From an uncultured Lachnospira sp. (GTDB lineage Bacteria > Bacillota > Clostridia > Lachnospirales > Lachnospiraceae): DNA of 28,506 nucleotides. The notes under the pieces were generated by a model, which saw only the letters and a list, made by a program, of their open reading frames with translations, searched no databases and was not told the origin of the DNA. The position numbers and the translations under genes were made by a program. The stretch covers positions 1-28,506 of the forward strand of contig CAMZGB010000003.1 in NCBI GenBank assembly GCA_947306285.1. Reading direction: 5' to 3'. This document shows, one piece after another, positions 14,938-23,314 of the stretch; the first letter of the stretch is position 1; each line of letters opens with the position of its first letter.

Positions 14938-16035
14938 CTATTCAACACTAAATTCTAAATCAGCTAATTTAACCACATCTCCTTTATCAATGCTTTTTGC
15001 TTCATGCGGCCTTAATCTTTCATCATTTACAAATGTTCCATTTGTTGAATTCAAATCTTCAATTGTAAACTCGCCCAACTCACAATTAATACGAGCATGA
15101 ACCCTACTGACCACATTGCTGTTTATTTTGTAATTACTATTTCTTTTGCTCTTTCCTATCACATATGGGTATTGATCTGGAATAATGATTATCTCAGGGT
15201 TTTGATTAATACTTTTTAATACTATATAATCATTTGCTCCACTTGTTAATAATACTGTAGCCTCTTCATCTGACAGATTTCCTGTTTCAAAATTATAGTC
15301 TTCAAATGTATCTGTTTCTTCTATATAAAGACTCTCTGAAATATCATATTCTTCTTCCTTTGAATCTTCCTTTTTCTCTTTTTTAAAAATATTTTTTATT
15401 TTATTTAGTATTGTATCGTCTTGATCATCTATCTCTTCTTCATCAGTCTCAATACTGTCCATATTTTGCTCTATAATGATTGGCTCAACTTCTTCTTTTT
15501 TGTCTAGGGCAAAGTCTAACAATTCTTCTATTGCAAAGTCATCTCTAGATGCTATCTCTTGCATTCCATAAGCTAAAGAAACAACTTCCCTATCGTTATA
15601 GTCAATATAATCTAACACTTGATTAAATAATGATTTCATCTGTAATGAAAAATCATCAACTTCTGAGGGACAATAACAAAAATAGTATTCTTTTTGTTTT
15701 AATCTATAATAAATATTGTTTAAATCAAATTTTACATTATTCCCACAAAGTAAGTATTCTCTCAATGTTTCTTCCAGTTGTTTTATCGCTAAAGCAAATC
15801 TAGTTAATTCTTCTTTTTTTAAAAGATTTCTTCCAAACACATTGTTTAAAGATGATAAGCCTGTGATATTGTATAGTATTTCTCTTTCATTGTTAACATT
15901 TCTAATTGTTATCGGCAACAATCCTTTTATTTGATTATTGAGAAGCATTTGAATATGATAACTGTCTTCTTCAAACTTTATTTTCTTTAAATATAAATAC
16001 TTTGTGTTTCCATCTTTCTTTATTTCAAATTCCAT
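14938..16035 (-). CDS. DUF6382-FHA protein, last gene of the Tad operon
   Basis: A 365-residue protein. Residues 1-175 match the DUF6382 layout (GLLPITIRNVNNEREILYNI and FGRNLLKKEEL). A long acidic/basic linker (180-255) follows. An FHA domain closes the protein (about 288-365), with the phosphothreonine-binding residues G294, S310, R311, H313, N329, S330, N332 and G333 (VVSRVHARI, DLNSTNGTFVND). FHA domains bind phosphothreonine peptides. Just before the domain lies EEATVLLTS (258-266), reminiscent of the phosphorylated ETT motif in GarA/OdhI-type switches. It starts 10 bases after the small TadE gene. DUF6382-FHA proteins recur in Tad loci of Lachnospiraceae; they probably tie pilus assembly to a Ser/Thr kinase. 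No such kinase is in the window. Confidence 0.85.
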   Translation of the reverse strand: MEFEIKKDGNTKYLYLKKIKFEEDSYHIQMLLNNQIKGLLPITIRNVNNEREILYNITGLSSLNNVFGRNLLKKEELTRFALAIKQLEETLREYLLCGNNVKFDLNNIYYRLKQKEYYFCYCPSEVDDFSLQMKSLFNQVLDYIDYNDREVVSLAYGMQEIASRDDFAIEELLDFALDKKEEVEPIIIEQNMDSIETDEEEIDDQDDTILNKIKNIFKKEKKEDSKEEEYDISESLYIEETDTFEDYNFETGNLSDEEATVLLTSGANDYIVLKSINQNPEIIIIPDQYPYVIGKSKRNSNYKINSNVVSRVHARINCELGEFTIEDLNSTNGTFVNDERLRPHEAKSIDKGDVVKLADLEFSVE

Positions 16036-16045
16036 TTTATTCCTC

Positions 16046-16540
16046 TCATTTTCCTATACCATCTTTAATTGCCTTAAATAAATGCATTTTGTCAATCGGC
16101 ATTTTTCTAACTGCTTCGATATGTTGATTCCCCACTGTTAAAGATAAGATTTTGTTGATAAAACTCATACTGCGATGTTCTTTTTCTGAAATATCACATT
16201 TATATTTATTAAAATCTCCTGAAAAAGAAACCGATGGTCTAATCACAAACAATGGTGCTCTTTTTATTTTATTATTGATTATTGTCTTTACTTTGCTCTC
16301 TTCTTTGTCTGCACTTTCAATTAACCCTGAATACGCATAACTCTTTATTGCAACCTTATCATGTAAATACAAACTGAAATAAATCATGCTACATATTATT
16401 AGCATAATGATAGTAAAGACTATTGCCGTCTCTATGGTTAATTCAGCTCTTTCTTTATTGGTAATTATTCTTATATATTTTCTGTATTTATGTTTTCTAA
16501 TAATAGCAATTATTATTCTTTTCATTTTTTTATATTTCAT
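16046..16540 (-). CDS. Small TadE-like pseudopilin
   Basis: A 164-residue protein with a basic N-terminus followed by ERAELTIETAIVFTIIMLII (residues about 29-48), the class III-like junction of TadE/TadF pseudopilins. The conserved Glu sits at the start of a single membrane helix (about 36-56). The rest is a short extracytoplasmic domain of no recognised family. The ATG overlaps the peptidase stop by four bases (ATGA), so translation is coupled. TadE-like proteins are processed by the prepilin peptidase and act as minor pilins in Tad assembly. The call rests on the motif and location rather than strong family identity. Confidence 0.7.
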   Translation of the reverse strand: MKYKKMKRIIIAIIRKHKYRKYIRIITNKERAELTIETAIVFTIIMLIICSMIYFSLYLHDKVAIKSYAYSGLIESADKEESKVKTIINNKIKRAPLFVIRPSVSFSGDFNKYKCDISEKEHRSMSFINKILSLTVGNQHIEAVRKMPIDKMHLFKAIKDGIGK

Positions 16541-16968
16541 AGCTTTCCCCCAGCCAAAAAAGCCACTAGCACATTTGCAATAAACGCAAAAGGAACCAAC
16601 GGCAATTTTGACTTTAAATTAAAGTATTTTAAACTCATACCGCTTATTGCATAAATATTAAATATAATAAAAGTCCAAATTAATACGGGTAACAAAAAGG
16701 ATCCACCTTCTAGCGTTCCAACCGCCACAATCATCCAAGCATCTCCTCTTCCAAATTTTTCTTTTGTCAGAATCGAAACAATGAATGCTATAACTCCTAC
16801 TAAAATCCCTAATCCCATATTTTTAATTGAAATATCTTTCAAAACAACGTGCACTATTATCGCTGCTATTGCATTTAATCCACAAATCCAAGTGTAAATA
16901 TATTTTCCTTTTAAATCTGTGTACGTACAAATTCCTAAAATAATTGTTGTCCATATTATAAAAATCAT
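16537..16968 (-). CDS. A24-family prepilin peptidase (TadV/CpaA-like)
   Basis: A 143-residue integral membrane aspartyl protease without the methylase domain of PilD. The first catalytic Asp is in CTYTDLKGKYIYTW and the second in the GxGD motif FGRGDAWM. About six hydrophobic segments are visible. It would cleave Flp and TadE-like prepilins before their hydrophobic helix. ATG 16968 lies one base after the stop of the upstream TadE gene, with GGGGGA as the ribosome binding site; an in-frame GTG at 16980 is less likely. It overlaps the next gene by four bases. Confidence 0.92.
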   Translation of the reverse strand: MIFIIWTTIILGICTYTDLKGKYIYTWICGLNAIAAIIVHVVLKDISIKNMGLGILVGVIAFIVSILTKEKFGRGDAWMIVAVGTLEGGSFLLPVLIWTFIIFNIYAISGMSLKYFNLKSKLPLVPFAFIANVLVAFLAGGKL

Positions 16969-16969
16969 T

Positions 16970-17869
16970 TTATCCCCCACATGATGAACACGGTCTTTTA
17001 TCTCCTACATCTTTTATATCTACTTCAATTACACTTCTGGTCAGTCCTAAACAATCCAAACTGTTATGGTAGCAATCTCCGTCTGTTGTAATAAAAACAC
17101 TTGATAAATCCGAAATGTTATTTTTTACACAGTAACTACAACTCTTATACTTATGCCCGCTTTTGTTCCTTGATAATTTTGCCTGAGCCAAAGTTACTTC
17201 TTTTATTGTTATTATCAAATGCTTGCACTCTTTAGATCTGTGATAAACTTTTCCATATTTGGTAATGTATACTATCTCCCCAGGCTTTTTTAAGTCTGTT
17301 CCTGTCCAATCTTTTGTTTTGGCTCTTTGAGTAACATTCCAATGGTATGTAGTGAATGGAATCTTTACATTATAAGAGAGAACCACATCTACCATCCCAT
17401 TATTCATGCTGCTCTGAGCTGGATTTAAACCACTAATCAGTTTCTCACTTTTTTTGATATCCCCAAAAATTCTTGCCGAAATATAACCCACTTCAACCAT
17501 AGACTTATATTTACTACCATTTTCTTTATCATACTTTACGAAGTATTTAGCTTTAGATGTTTCCATAGAAATGTTATTTATTTTTTCTTCTATAGATAGT
17601 TGTCCATAAGTCATAACTAAAAAACTAGATAGCGAGATTATTACAATAAGAAAAACAGTGATAGAAATTGCTGCTTCTATAGTCACGCTAGCTTTGGAGG
17701 TGAATAGAAAAGCCCTTTCCCATAAATGCTTATCCATAAAGGGATTATGACTTGATATAATATTGGTATTATTTATTGAGGGTGATTTATACCTCATATT
17801 TCTTCGCCTTGATACTTGGAGAGAAACACAGTGTTTTATTAATATTTTTTTAGGGTTGGAAAAGGGCAT
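16970..17869 (-). CDS. Large TadE-like pseudopilin with duplicated Cys/His module
   Basis: A 299-residue protein starting behind AGGAGGTGAG. The pseudopilin signature TSKASVTIEAAISITVFLIV (58-77; Glu65) and one membrane helix (about 66-86) are as in TadE. The C-terminal 100 residues hold two copies of one module: VYITKYGKVYH, then four residues and Cys215, with CSYC at 244-247; and VFITTDGDCYH, then Cys273, with CSSC at 294-297. Each copy supplies H-x4-C and C-x2-C, which would suit a zinc site resembling the Ada-type metal-binding fold, or disulfides outside the cell. The two copies share their order and approximate spacing. Such tails are seen on other Firmicutes TadE-like proteins; their role is not known. 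Confidence 0.75.
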   Translation of the reverse strand: MPFSNPKKILIKHCVSLQVSRRRNMRYKSPSINNTNIISSHNPFMDKHLWERAFLFTSKASVTIEAAISITVFLIVIISLSSFLVMTYGQLSIEEKINNISMETSKAKYFVKYDKENGSKYKSMVEVGYISARIFGDIKKSEKLISGLNPAQSSMNNGMVDVVLSYNVKIPFTTYHWNVTQRAKTKDWTGTDLKKPGEIVYITKYGKVYHRSKECKHLIITIKEVTLAQAKLSRNKSGHKYKSCSYCVKNNISDLSSVFITTDGDCYHNSLDCLGLTRSVIEVDIKDVGDKRPCSSCGG

Positions 17870-17882
17870 TTCTACTCACCTC

Positions 17883-19727
17883 CTAATAGCCATTGTTACA
17901 CTCTAGTTCGTATTTATAAGATTTAGATTTACTAAGCATTCCCACGGTCCATGGCATTGCAGTAAAAAGTGGTGGAATACTATAAGTAACTTTACTCTTA
18001 AATGACATCATTCCTTTATTCATTCTGAAGTCCTTATTATATTTTTTGCAAATATTCATTTGAATCAGATCCATTGACCTATAAACTACATTGTCTCTAT
18101 TTGTAATAGTTAGAAGAAGTCCCAAATACACATCATATTTAAATCCATTACTATCTCCTTTGGTCGTCCCATTCCCTAAACTCTTAAGGGATGTTTTCCA
18201 ATTTGCCTCTGTTTTAATTAGCGATAGTTTTTTGTCAGCAAGCAGTATTTTTACATCATTTACTGATTCAGCCAAAACCCACGCTTCAGTTAAAAGCGCT
18301 TTTGCTAATGGTTCTAAAAATGGAAGCCCTGTAATAGCCGCTATGGAAGTTGCAATTGCTTCTATTTCTGCTTTCTTTGTTTGATCTTTGAGTATGCATG
18401 CGTAATTCGGAAGATGTCGTATTGCAATCAACCTATGTACAACTGAAGACAGATTTGATCTATCAGTATCTTTTCCAGCAATAACATATTCCATTCCATA
18501 CCTCAGTACATTTTTCTTCTTTTGATCTAAATAGTTTCCGAAATAAATATTGGAATAAACTCCAACAACCGCCTTATCATATAGGCTAGATGACTCTTGT
18601 GATTTGCTAACTGAAGTATGTGATGGCAAAGAGGAGGTTTTAACAGAGGCTGTAGATAATTTCGATGTATTCTTTATTACCAAAGATAAAATTCCTTTTT
18701 CATAAAACTCTTTTGCACTATCAAAAATAGATTTGTTCTTTTTATCCTGTGCCGTAATCTTAGTAACTTGTAAATCCTTAAAGTATTCTTCAATTTGCAT
18801 GGATAAAATAGCAAAACCTTCTGCATTTAACTTTTCAGTCTGATTACCACTTATGGTGGAAGCAAAATCAAACTTTTTTACCCTTTCAATTTTGTCTTTG
18901 ATATTCTTCAACACCTCTAAGTTTTCATCCATATAATCCTTTGCGGCTTTTTTATATCCATTTTTTCTTAAAAGATTATTTTTCTTTTTAAGATAGCTCT
19001 CAATTTTACTGATAGCTTCATTTATATCTGATTCTCTATCAATAATAATTGTCTTAATCTTTTTACAAATCTTATATGCCTGTTTTATAAGAGTCTTATC
19101 AGTTTTCTTCCATCGTTCTGATTTGTTTTCAAAAATTCCATTGATTTTGTTATTCTGTTTTGACAACTCTTTCGTATCACTAATGTCCTTAATAAGTTGG
19201 TCTATCTCTTCCACAAAATCCACCAACTTATCATAGGATTTATCGGTTATATCATCAGCAGCACTTTCCTTTGAGTCATCCTCCTTCACTTTTTTTGAAT
19301 TATTAACCAACTTATCAATGGCTTTTGTCAAACCAGCATATTTCAAATACTCAGATACTTGATTTACAAAAGCATCTCCCCCGCTATCAGTGGCATTTAC
19401 TTTTTTAATCACGCTTACCTTTTGTAAATCGGACTCCAAAAAGTCATTGCCACGCACCTCTAAGTCTGCCATCTTTATATTAGCTTGTATGTACTTTTTT
19501 AAAGTTTTATCTAAACTTTCTTTGTTCCATACAAGTAATAATCCATAATCCTCATAAACTTGTTTTGCATACCCTGCAATCACCGAATCTGCCCCCATCA
19601 TAGTTATAGACTTGTCCTTTGATTGAACAGCATTCACTCTTGCAGCTTCTGATATTGTACAAACCAACAAAACAATGCTTAAAAATACAATTGCTATGTA
19701 AATACTTACACTCCCTCTTCTTCTCAT
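17883..19727 (-). CDS. DUF5702 pilus-locus protein (TadG-like position)
   Basis: A 614-residue protein. ATG 19727 lies one base after the Flp pilin stop; earlier in-frame starts would overlap the pilin. After MRRRGSVSIYIAIVFLSIVL, an N-terminal pseudopilin-like helix (about 5-30), it has SEAARVNAVQSKDKSITMMGADSVIAGY, the hallmark of DUF5702. A Lys/Glu-rich, probably coiled-coil region covers about 130-280, and a second alpha-helical region covers 390-520. DUF5702 proteins replace or accompany TadG in Gram-positive Tad loci and probably face the outside. It is the longest gene of the operon, and function is assigned only by locus. Confidence 0.8.
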   Translation of the reverse strand: MRRRGSVSIYIAIVFLSIVLLVCTISEAARVNAVQSKDKSITMMGADSVIAGYAKQVYEDYGLLLVWNKESLDKTLKKYIQANIKMADLEVRGNDFLESDLQKVSVIKKVNATDSGGDAFVNQVSEYLKYAGLTKAIDKLVNNSKKVKEDDSKESAADDITDKSYDKLVDFVEEIDQLIKDISDTKELSKQNNKINGIFENKSERWKKTDKTLIKQAYKICKKIKTIIIDRESDINEAISKIESYLKKKNNLLRKNGYKKAAKDYMDENLEVLKNIKDKIERVKKFDFASTISGNQTEKLNAEGFAILSMQIEEYFKDLQVTKITAQDKKNKSIFDSAKEFYEKGILSLVIKNTSKLSTASVKTSSLPSHTSVSKSQESSSLYDKAVVGVYSNIYFGNYLDQKKKNVLRYGMEYVIAGKDTDRSNLSSVVHRLIAIRHLPNYACILKDQTKKAEIEAIATSIAAITGLPFLEPLAKALLTEAWVLAESVNDVKILLADKKLSLIKTEANWKTSLKSLGNGTTKGDSNGFKYDVYLGLLLTITNRDNVVYRSMDLIQMNICKKYNKDFRMNKGMMSFKSKVTYSIPPLFTAMPWTVGMLSKSKSYKYELECNNGY

Positions 19728-19728
19728 C

Positions 19729-19899
19729 TTAAAACTCTGCCACTTGAGATTTGATCGAATTGTAAATTCCATTTGCAATTGCAGTAATTTGGTTTCTAAA
19801 TATTAATGCAAGTCCTACTAGCACTAAAATTATTAGTACTATTTCTACGACTCCCATTCCTTCTTCATTCTTCCAAAAATTTTTAATTTGTTTTTTCAT
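19729..19899 (-). CDS. flp: Flp-type major pilin (56 residues)
   Basis: This short gene is easy to overlook. ATG 19899 follows a GGGGGG run, and the TAA at 19729-19731 precedes the next ATG by one base. The protein begins MKKQIKNFWKNEEG, then the hydrophobic segment MGVVEIVLIILVLVGLALIF and a short amphipathic tail ending SIKSQVAEF. Cleavage after Gly14 by the A24 peptidase would leave Met+1 and Glu+5 (Glu19), the class III prepilin pattern. The mature pilin would be 42 residues, within the usual range for Flp. It is the only pilin-like gene here, so it is the probable major subunit. Confidence 0.88.
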   Translation of the reverse strand: MKKQIKNFWKNEEGMGVVEIVLIILVLVGLALIFRNQITAIANGIYNSIKSQVAEF

Positions 19900-19913
19900 T
19901 TTTAATCCCCCCT

Positions 19914-21335
19914 TTATAAATTAATTGATAAAAATGCTGGAACCATTATTATTACTATCGAAATTATTAGCATAACAATCATTGGCCCAAGTAATTTTGT
20001 TGATATTTCAGATCCCTCTTTAAGTACATTATTTTTTCTTGTATTGACTGCCGAGTTCACTTCTGATTTCAAAGCATAAACCATGTCTTTTGATCCACGA
20101 CTAAGGTTTTGTTCAATGATATTCGCAAGTTTTATATAACAGTGAATTCCGCACCTATCTCCATATTCTGCTATGGCTGTTGTTTCAGATACTCCACTAT
20201 TCATTTTTGTTATGGCAATATCCATTTCTTCATATGCAAAATGTACTTTCTTCTTTTGTTTCTTATATTCATAAACAATTCTCTCTAGTGCAGATTTGAT
20301 TGATAAACCCGCACCAAAATATATCAATAACTTGCTTACAATGTCTGAATAATCTCTCAGCATTTGTTTTTGTCTTTCATCTACTTCTTTTCCTAAATCT
20401 CGATCTTTTAAAACGAATAAAAGTATTGCAATTACTAATGATAAAGGAAATATCCATGCAGAATAATTAGAATTTTTTTCAAAGTATTTATATTCCTTCC
20501 CTCCTATTTTTTCTGGAAGTTTCACTTCTTTATCAGTTACTCCATGTTCATCCACATGTTTTTGAATATAACCCTGTAAATTGCTTTGTTTTTTCTCCGG
20601 AAAAACTTTTACACTAAATTGGTAATCTTCCGTTATCTTATCCAATTCCATGTTGGCCGTTATTTTTACAATTGTTCCTTCTTTTGGAACGCTCTGACCT
20701 ATTTCTCCGTCATATCCCAAAACATCACTGTCTTCTATTTCCCATGTGACCTTTATATCCTCTTTTCCTATGCTATTTACTAGGTTAACGTGACTGTCGA
20801 TTCTATTTACGCTTTTATTTTCTGCAAGCATCTTTTTTAACAATGCTTTCTTATTTTTATCGAGTGCCTTGTATGTTTCATGTTTTGTTCTCTTTTTCCC
20901 TGATATATCTACAGAAATGTCTTTCTCTTCATTTTCACTCTGCGCTACGAAACTATAAGTGAAAGAATTCATCTTTCTTTGAATCCTATCAATTTGTTTT
21001 AATGCATCAGGGCTGTTAATACTTACTCCTAATCCCAACACTAATCCTGCGATTAATACAACTATTACTATCGAGATTTTTTCTGCCATATATAAGTTTC
21101 TCTCTTCACTTATGTCTTCTTTTAATGACAGTTCCTTCAGTTCTCTATTTATTTTGGAATTACCACCTACGATTCTTTTCGGTAGTTTATCAGCCAAATA
21201 TAATGATGCTGGATACAGCATTTTTAATTTGTGTTCTTTTCTATTAAGTTTTTTGACATATTTTGATTTGTACTTGCGTTTTGTTAACAAAAATACAATT
21301 AATAATGTCAAACTAATCAAATATACCCAACTCAT
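19914..21335 (-). CDS. tadC: TadC-like platform protein with extracytoplasmic Ig-like insertion
   Basis: A 473-residue protein; TadC is usually about 300. Membrane helices: 3-18, 87-106, 292-309 and 450-470. The type II secretion F domain lies at 315-450 (DYSDIVSKLLIYFGAGLSIKS, AIAEYGDRCGIHCYIKL, LSRGSKDMVYALKSEV). Between helices 2 and 3 is a 185-residue insertion. Its part at about 155-245, with KVTWEIEDSDVL, EIGQSVPKEG and DYQFSVKVF, looks like a bacterial Ig-like domain. With the F domain in the cytoplasm, this insertion faces outward. TadC pairs with TadB as the inner-membrane platform for the CpaF motor. Twenty bases separate it from tadB; SD AGGGGG. Confidence 0.85.
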   Translation of the reverse strand: MSWVYLISLTLLIVFLLTKRKYKSKYVKKLNRKEHKLKMLYPASLYLADKLPKRIVGGNSKINRELKELSLKEDISEERNLYMAEKISIVIVVLIAGLVLGLGVSINSPDALKQIDRIQRKMNSFTYSFVAQSENEEKDISVDISGKKRTKHETYKALDKNKKALLKKMLAENKSVNRIDSHVNLVNSIGKEDIKVTWEIEDSDVLGYDGEIGQSVPKEGTIVKITANMELDKITEDYQFSVKVFPEKKQSNLQGYIQKHVDEHGVTDKEVKLPEKIGGKEYKYFEKNSNYSAWIFPLSLVIAILLFVLKDRDLGKEVDERQKQMLRDYSDIVSKLLIYFGAGLSIKSALERIVYEYKKQKKKVHFAYEEMDIAITKMNSGVSETTAIAEYGDRCGIHCYIKLANIIEQNLSRGSKDMVYALKSEVNSAVNTRKNNVLKEGSEISTKLLGPMIVMLIISIVIIMVPAFLSINL

Positions 21336-21355
21336 ATGTCCCCCTTCGTTCTATT

Positions 21356-22093
21356 TTATATTTCTACTTCTATGATTTTTTCTCCCCAAATATATGCCCC
21401 AACATATGCCGCCAAACATGCTGTCATAATAATATTTCCTAGAATAGTCTGATGCATAATGTCTAAAAAACCTGGAGATGCGAAGGTCACATAGAGCATA
21501 ATAAAAATCGGTATTCCCATCATCACTTTTTGTTCTAATCTCTTTGCATTCATAGATACTTTTATTTCTTCTTTTATTTCTTCTTTCAATGAAATAGTTT
21601 CACAAACATTTTTTATTATTTCTCTCATATTTCCGCCTGTTCTTTTTGCAATAGAGAAGGTTTGATAAAAGGTTCTAATACTATCTATGTCATATCTATC
21701 TGAAAAATCTGCGATTATCTTCTCTATATTTACATTTAATTTCAATCGAGAATTAATCAATCTCATTTCTTTTCCTATCGTGCTATTCTTTCCATATATT
21801 TGAACAATTTCTTTATAGCTTTCAATAAATGCATTTTCTATAGAGTATCCCGTCTGCATCAAATCCGACACGGCCGTCAGCATATCCCTAAATTGAAGTT
21901 CCATTTTTCTAATTTGACTATCATATATTTTTTTCTTTATGGTTTTATATATTAGTAATCCAATAGGTGAAATGATTATCCCCATCCATAAATTCCCATA
22001 AAACATTTTAGAAACTAATAAAAGCCCTATTACTATTCCTCCAACTGAAAGAATATTTTGTTTTAGTGTTAATTTAAAAAACTTAAACTCCAT
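21356..22093 (-). CDS. tadB: TadB-like platform protein (type II secretion F domain)
   Basis: A 245-residue protein with N-terminal helices (about 12-50), a cytoplasmic F domain (about 60-190; FRDMLTAVSDLMQTGYSIENAF, FSIAKRTGGNMREIIKNV) and two C-terminal helices (about 191-240). It forms the membrane platform of the pilus with TadC. It starts 5 bases after the CpaF stop behind AGAGGAAT, so it is translated from the same transcript. Confidence 0.9.
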   Translation of the reverse strand: MEFKFFKLTLKQNILSVGGIVIGLLLVSKMFYGNLWMGIIISPIGLLIYKTIKKKIYDSQIRKMELQFRDMLTAVSDLMQTGYSIENAFIESYKEIVQIYGKNSTIGKEMRLINSRLKLNVNIEKIIADFSDRYDIDSIRTFYQTFSIAKRTGGNMREIIKNVCETISLKEEIKEEIKVSMNAKRLEQKVMMGIPIFIMLYVTFASPGFLDIMHQTILGNIIMTACLAAYVGAYIWGEKIIEVEI

Positions 22094-22098
22094 TCTCT

Positions 22099-23298
22099 TT
22101 ATTCCTCTTTATATCTCTGTAATTTTTCCTTGTGCATCAATTCGTTTGCAGTCTTTTCAAATTCTATCCCTTTATCTGTATGTCTTAACTCATATAGTTT
22201 CTTTAACAAGATTTCCCCATCACAAAGCCCTATCACTTCATCAATTTCTAATACTTTTCTACTTTTATCAGGTAATCTTCCTAAATGAATCACTATGTCA
22301 ATGCCAGATGCAATCTGTGATCGAATGGCTAATAATGGCATTTCAATCCCAGTTAAAACCATTGTCTCAAGTCTAGCCAACATATCTTTCGGCGAATTAG
22401 CATGACCTGTACTCATTGAACCATCATGTCCCGTATTCATTGCTTGCAACATATCTAAAGCTTCTGGCCCACGAACCTCGCCCACTATTATCCTATCTGG
22501 CCTCATTCGCAGCGAGGTTTTAATTAAATCTCTAATGCTTATCTCTGTTGTTCCCTCATCTGTTGCACTACGTGTTTCAAGACTAATTAAATTATTAATA
22601 TTCTTTAGTTGTAACTCCGCAGAATCCTCAATGGTTATTACTCTTTCGTCTTGTTCTATAAAGTTGGATAGTGCATTAAGAAACGTTGTTTTTCCAGACC
22701 CTGTTCCACCACTCACAAAAATATTGTATCCAGCTCTAACTAATTGTCTTAAAAAAACGGCTGCCTCCTTTGTGATGGACTTCCACCTAATAAGTTTTTC
22801 CATATCAATTGTTTCACTAGGAAATTTTCTAATTGTGACAACTGCCCCCGACAAAGAAATTGGTGGTAGAACTACATTAACTCTTGATCCATCAGATAAC
22901 CTCGTATCCACAATCGGATTTGCCTGATTAACTCTTTTATTAGTCTTACCAACTATTTGCTGAATCACATCATTTAATCTGTTTGGCGATGAATAACAAT
23001 GATTAATCTGAGTTATTTCTCCCTCTTTTTCCACAAAAATATTTTTTGTCCCATTAATCATAATCTCTGTAATGTTTTCATCTTTTAATAATTCTTCGAC
23101 TACACCCAATCCTCTTATAGAATTATAGATTTCCCGGTGTATTTCATATCTATCATTTATTGATAATTGATGAACATTATAATTCTCCGCTATTCTTTGA
23201 TCTATTATTTCATGTAATTCCGTATCATCTGGCTCATGAGTCATGTCTATCATTTCTATTACTTGATTTCTTATTTCTTCAATATTCTCAATATTCAT
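22099..23298 (-). CDS. cpaF: CpaF/TadA-family pilus assembly ATPase
   Basis: A 399-residue VirB11/PulE-superfamily ATPase. N-terminal domain 1-165 (GLGVVEELLKDENITEIMING, DGSRVNVVLPP), Walker A GGTGSGKT (197-204), Asp-box EDSAELQL, Walker B RIIVGEVRG (E274) and His-box TGHDGSMSTGHA (289-300). It forms a hexamer that powers insertion and extension of Flp pilin through the TadBC platform. It begins 16 bases after the CpaE-like gene stop. This is the best-conserved gene of the operon. Confidence 0.95.
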   Translation of the reverse strand: MNIENIEEIRNQVIEMIDMTHEPDDTELHEIIDQRIAENYNVHQLSINDRYEIHREIYNSIRGLGVVEELLKDENITEIMINGTKNIFVEKEGEITQINHCYSSPNRLNDVIQQIVGKTNKRVNQANPIVDTRLSDGSRVNVVLPPISLSGAVVTIRKFPSETIDMEKLIRWKSITKEAAVFLRQLVRAGYNIFVSGGTGSGKTTFLNALSNFIEQDERVITIEDSAELQLKNINNLISLETRSATDEGTTEISIRDLIKTSLRMRPDRIIVGEVRGPEALDMLQAMNTGHDGSMSTGHANSPKDMLARLETMVLTGIEMPLLAIRSQIASGIDIVIHLGRLPDKSRKVLEIDEVIGLCDGEILLKKLYELRHTDKGIEFEKTANELMHKEKLQRYKEE

Positions 23299-23314
23299 TT
23301 ACTTGCCCTTTTTC

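Noticed and set aside
22535..22927. 130-codon plus-strand open frame inside cpaF
   Set aside because: Antisense to the conserved ATPase core, no ribosome binding site, low-complexity product.
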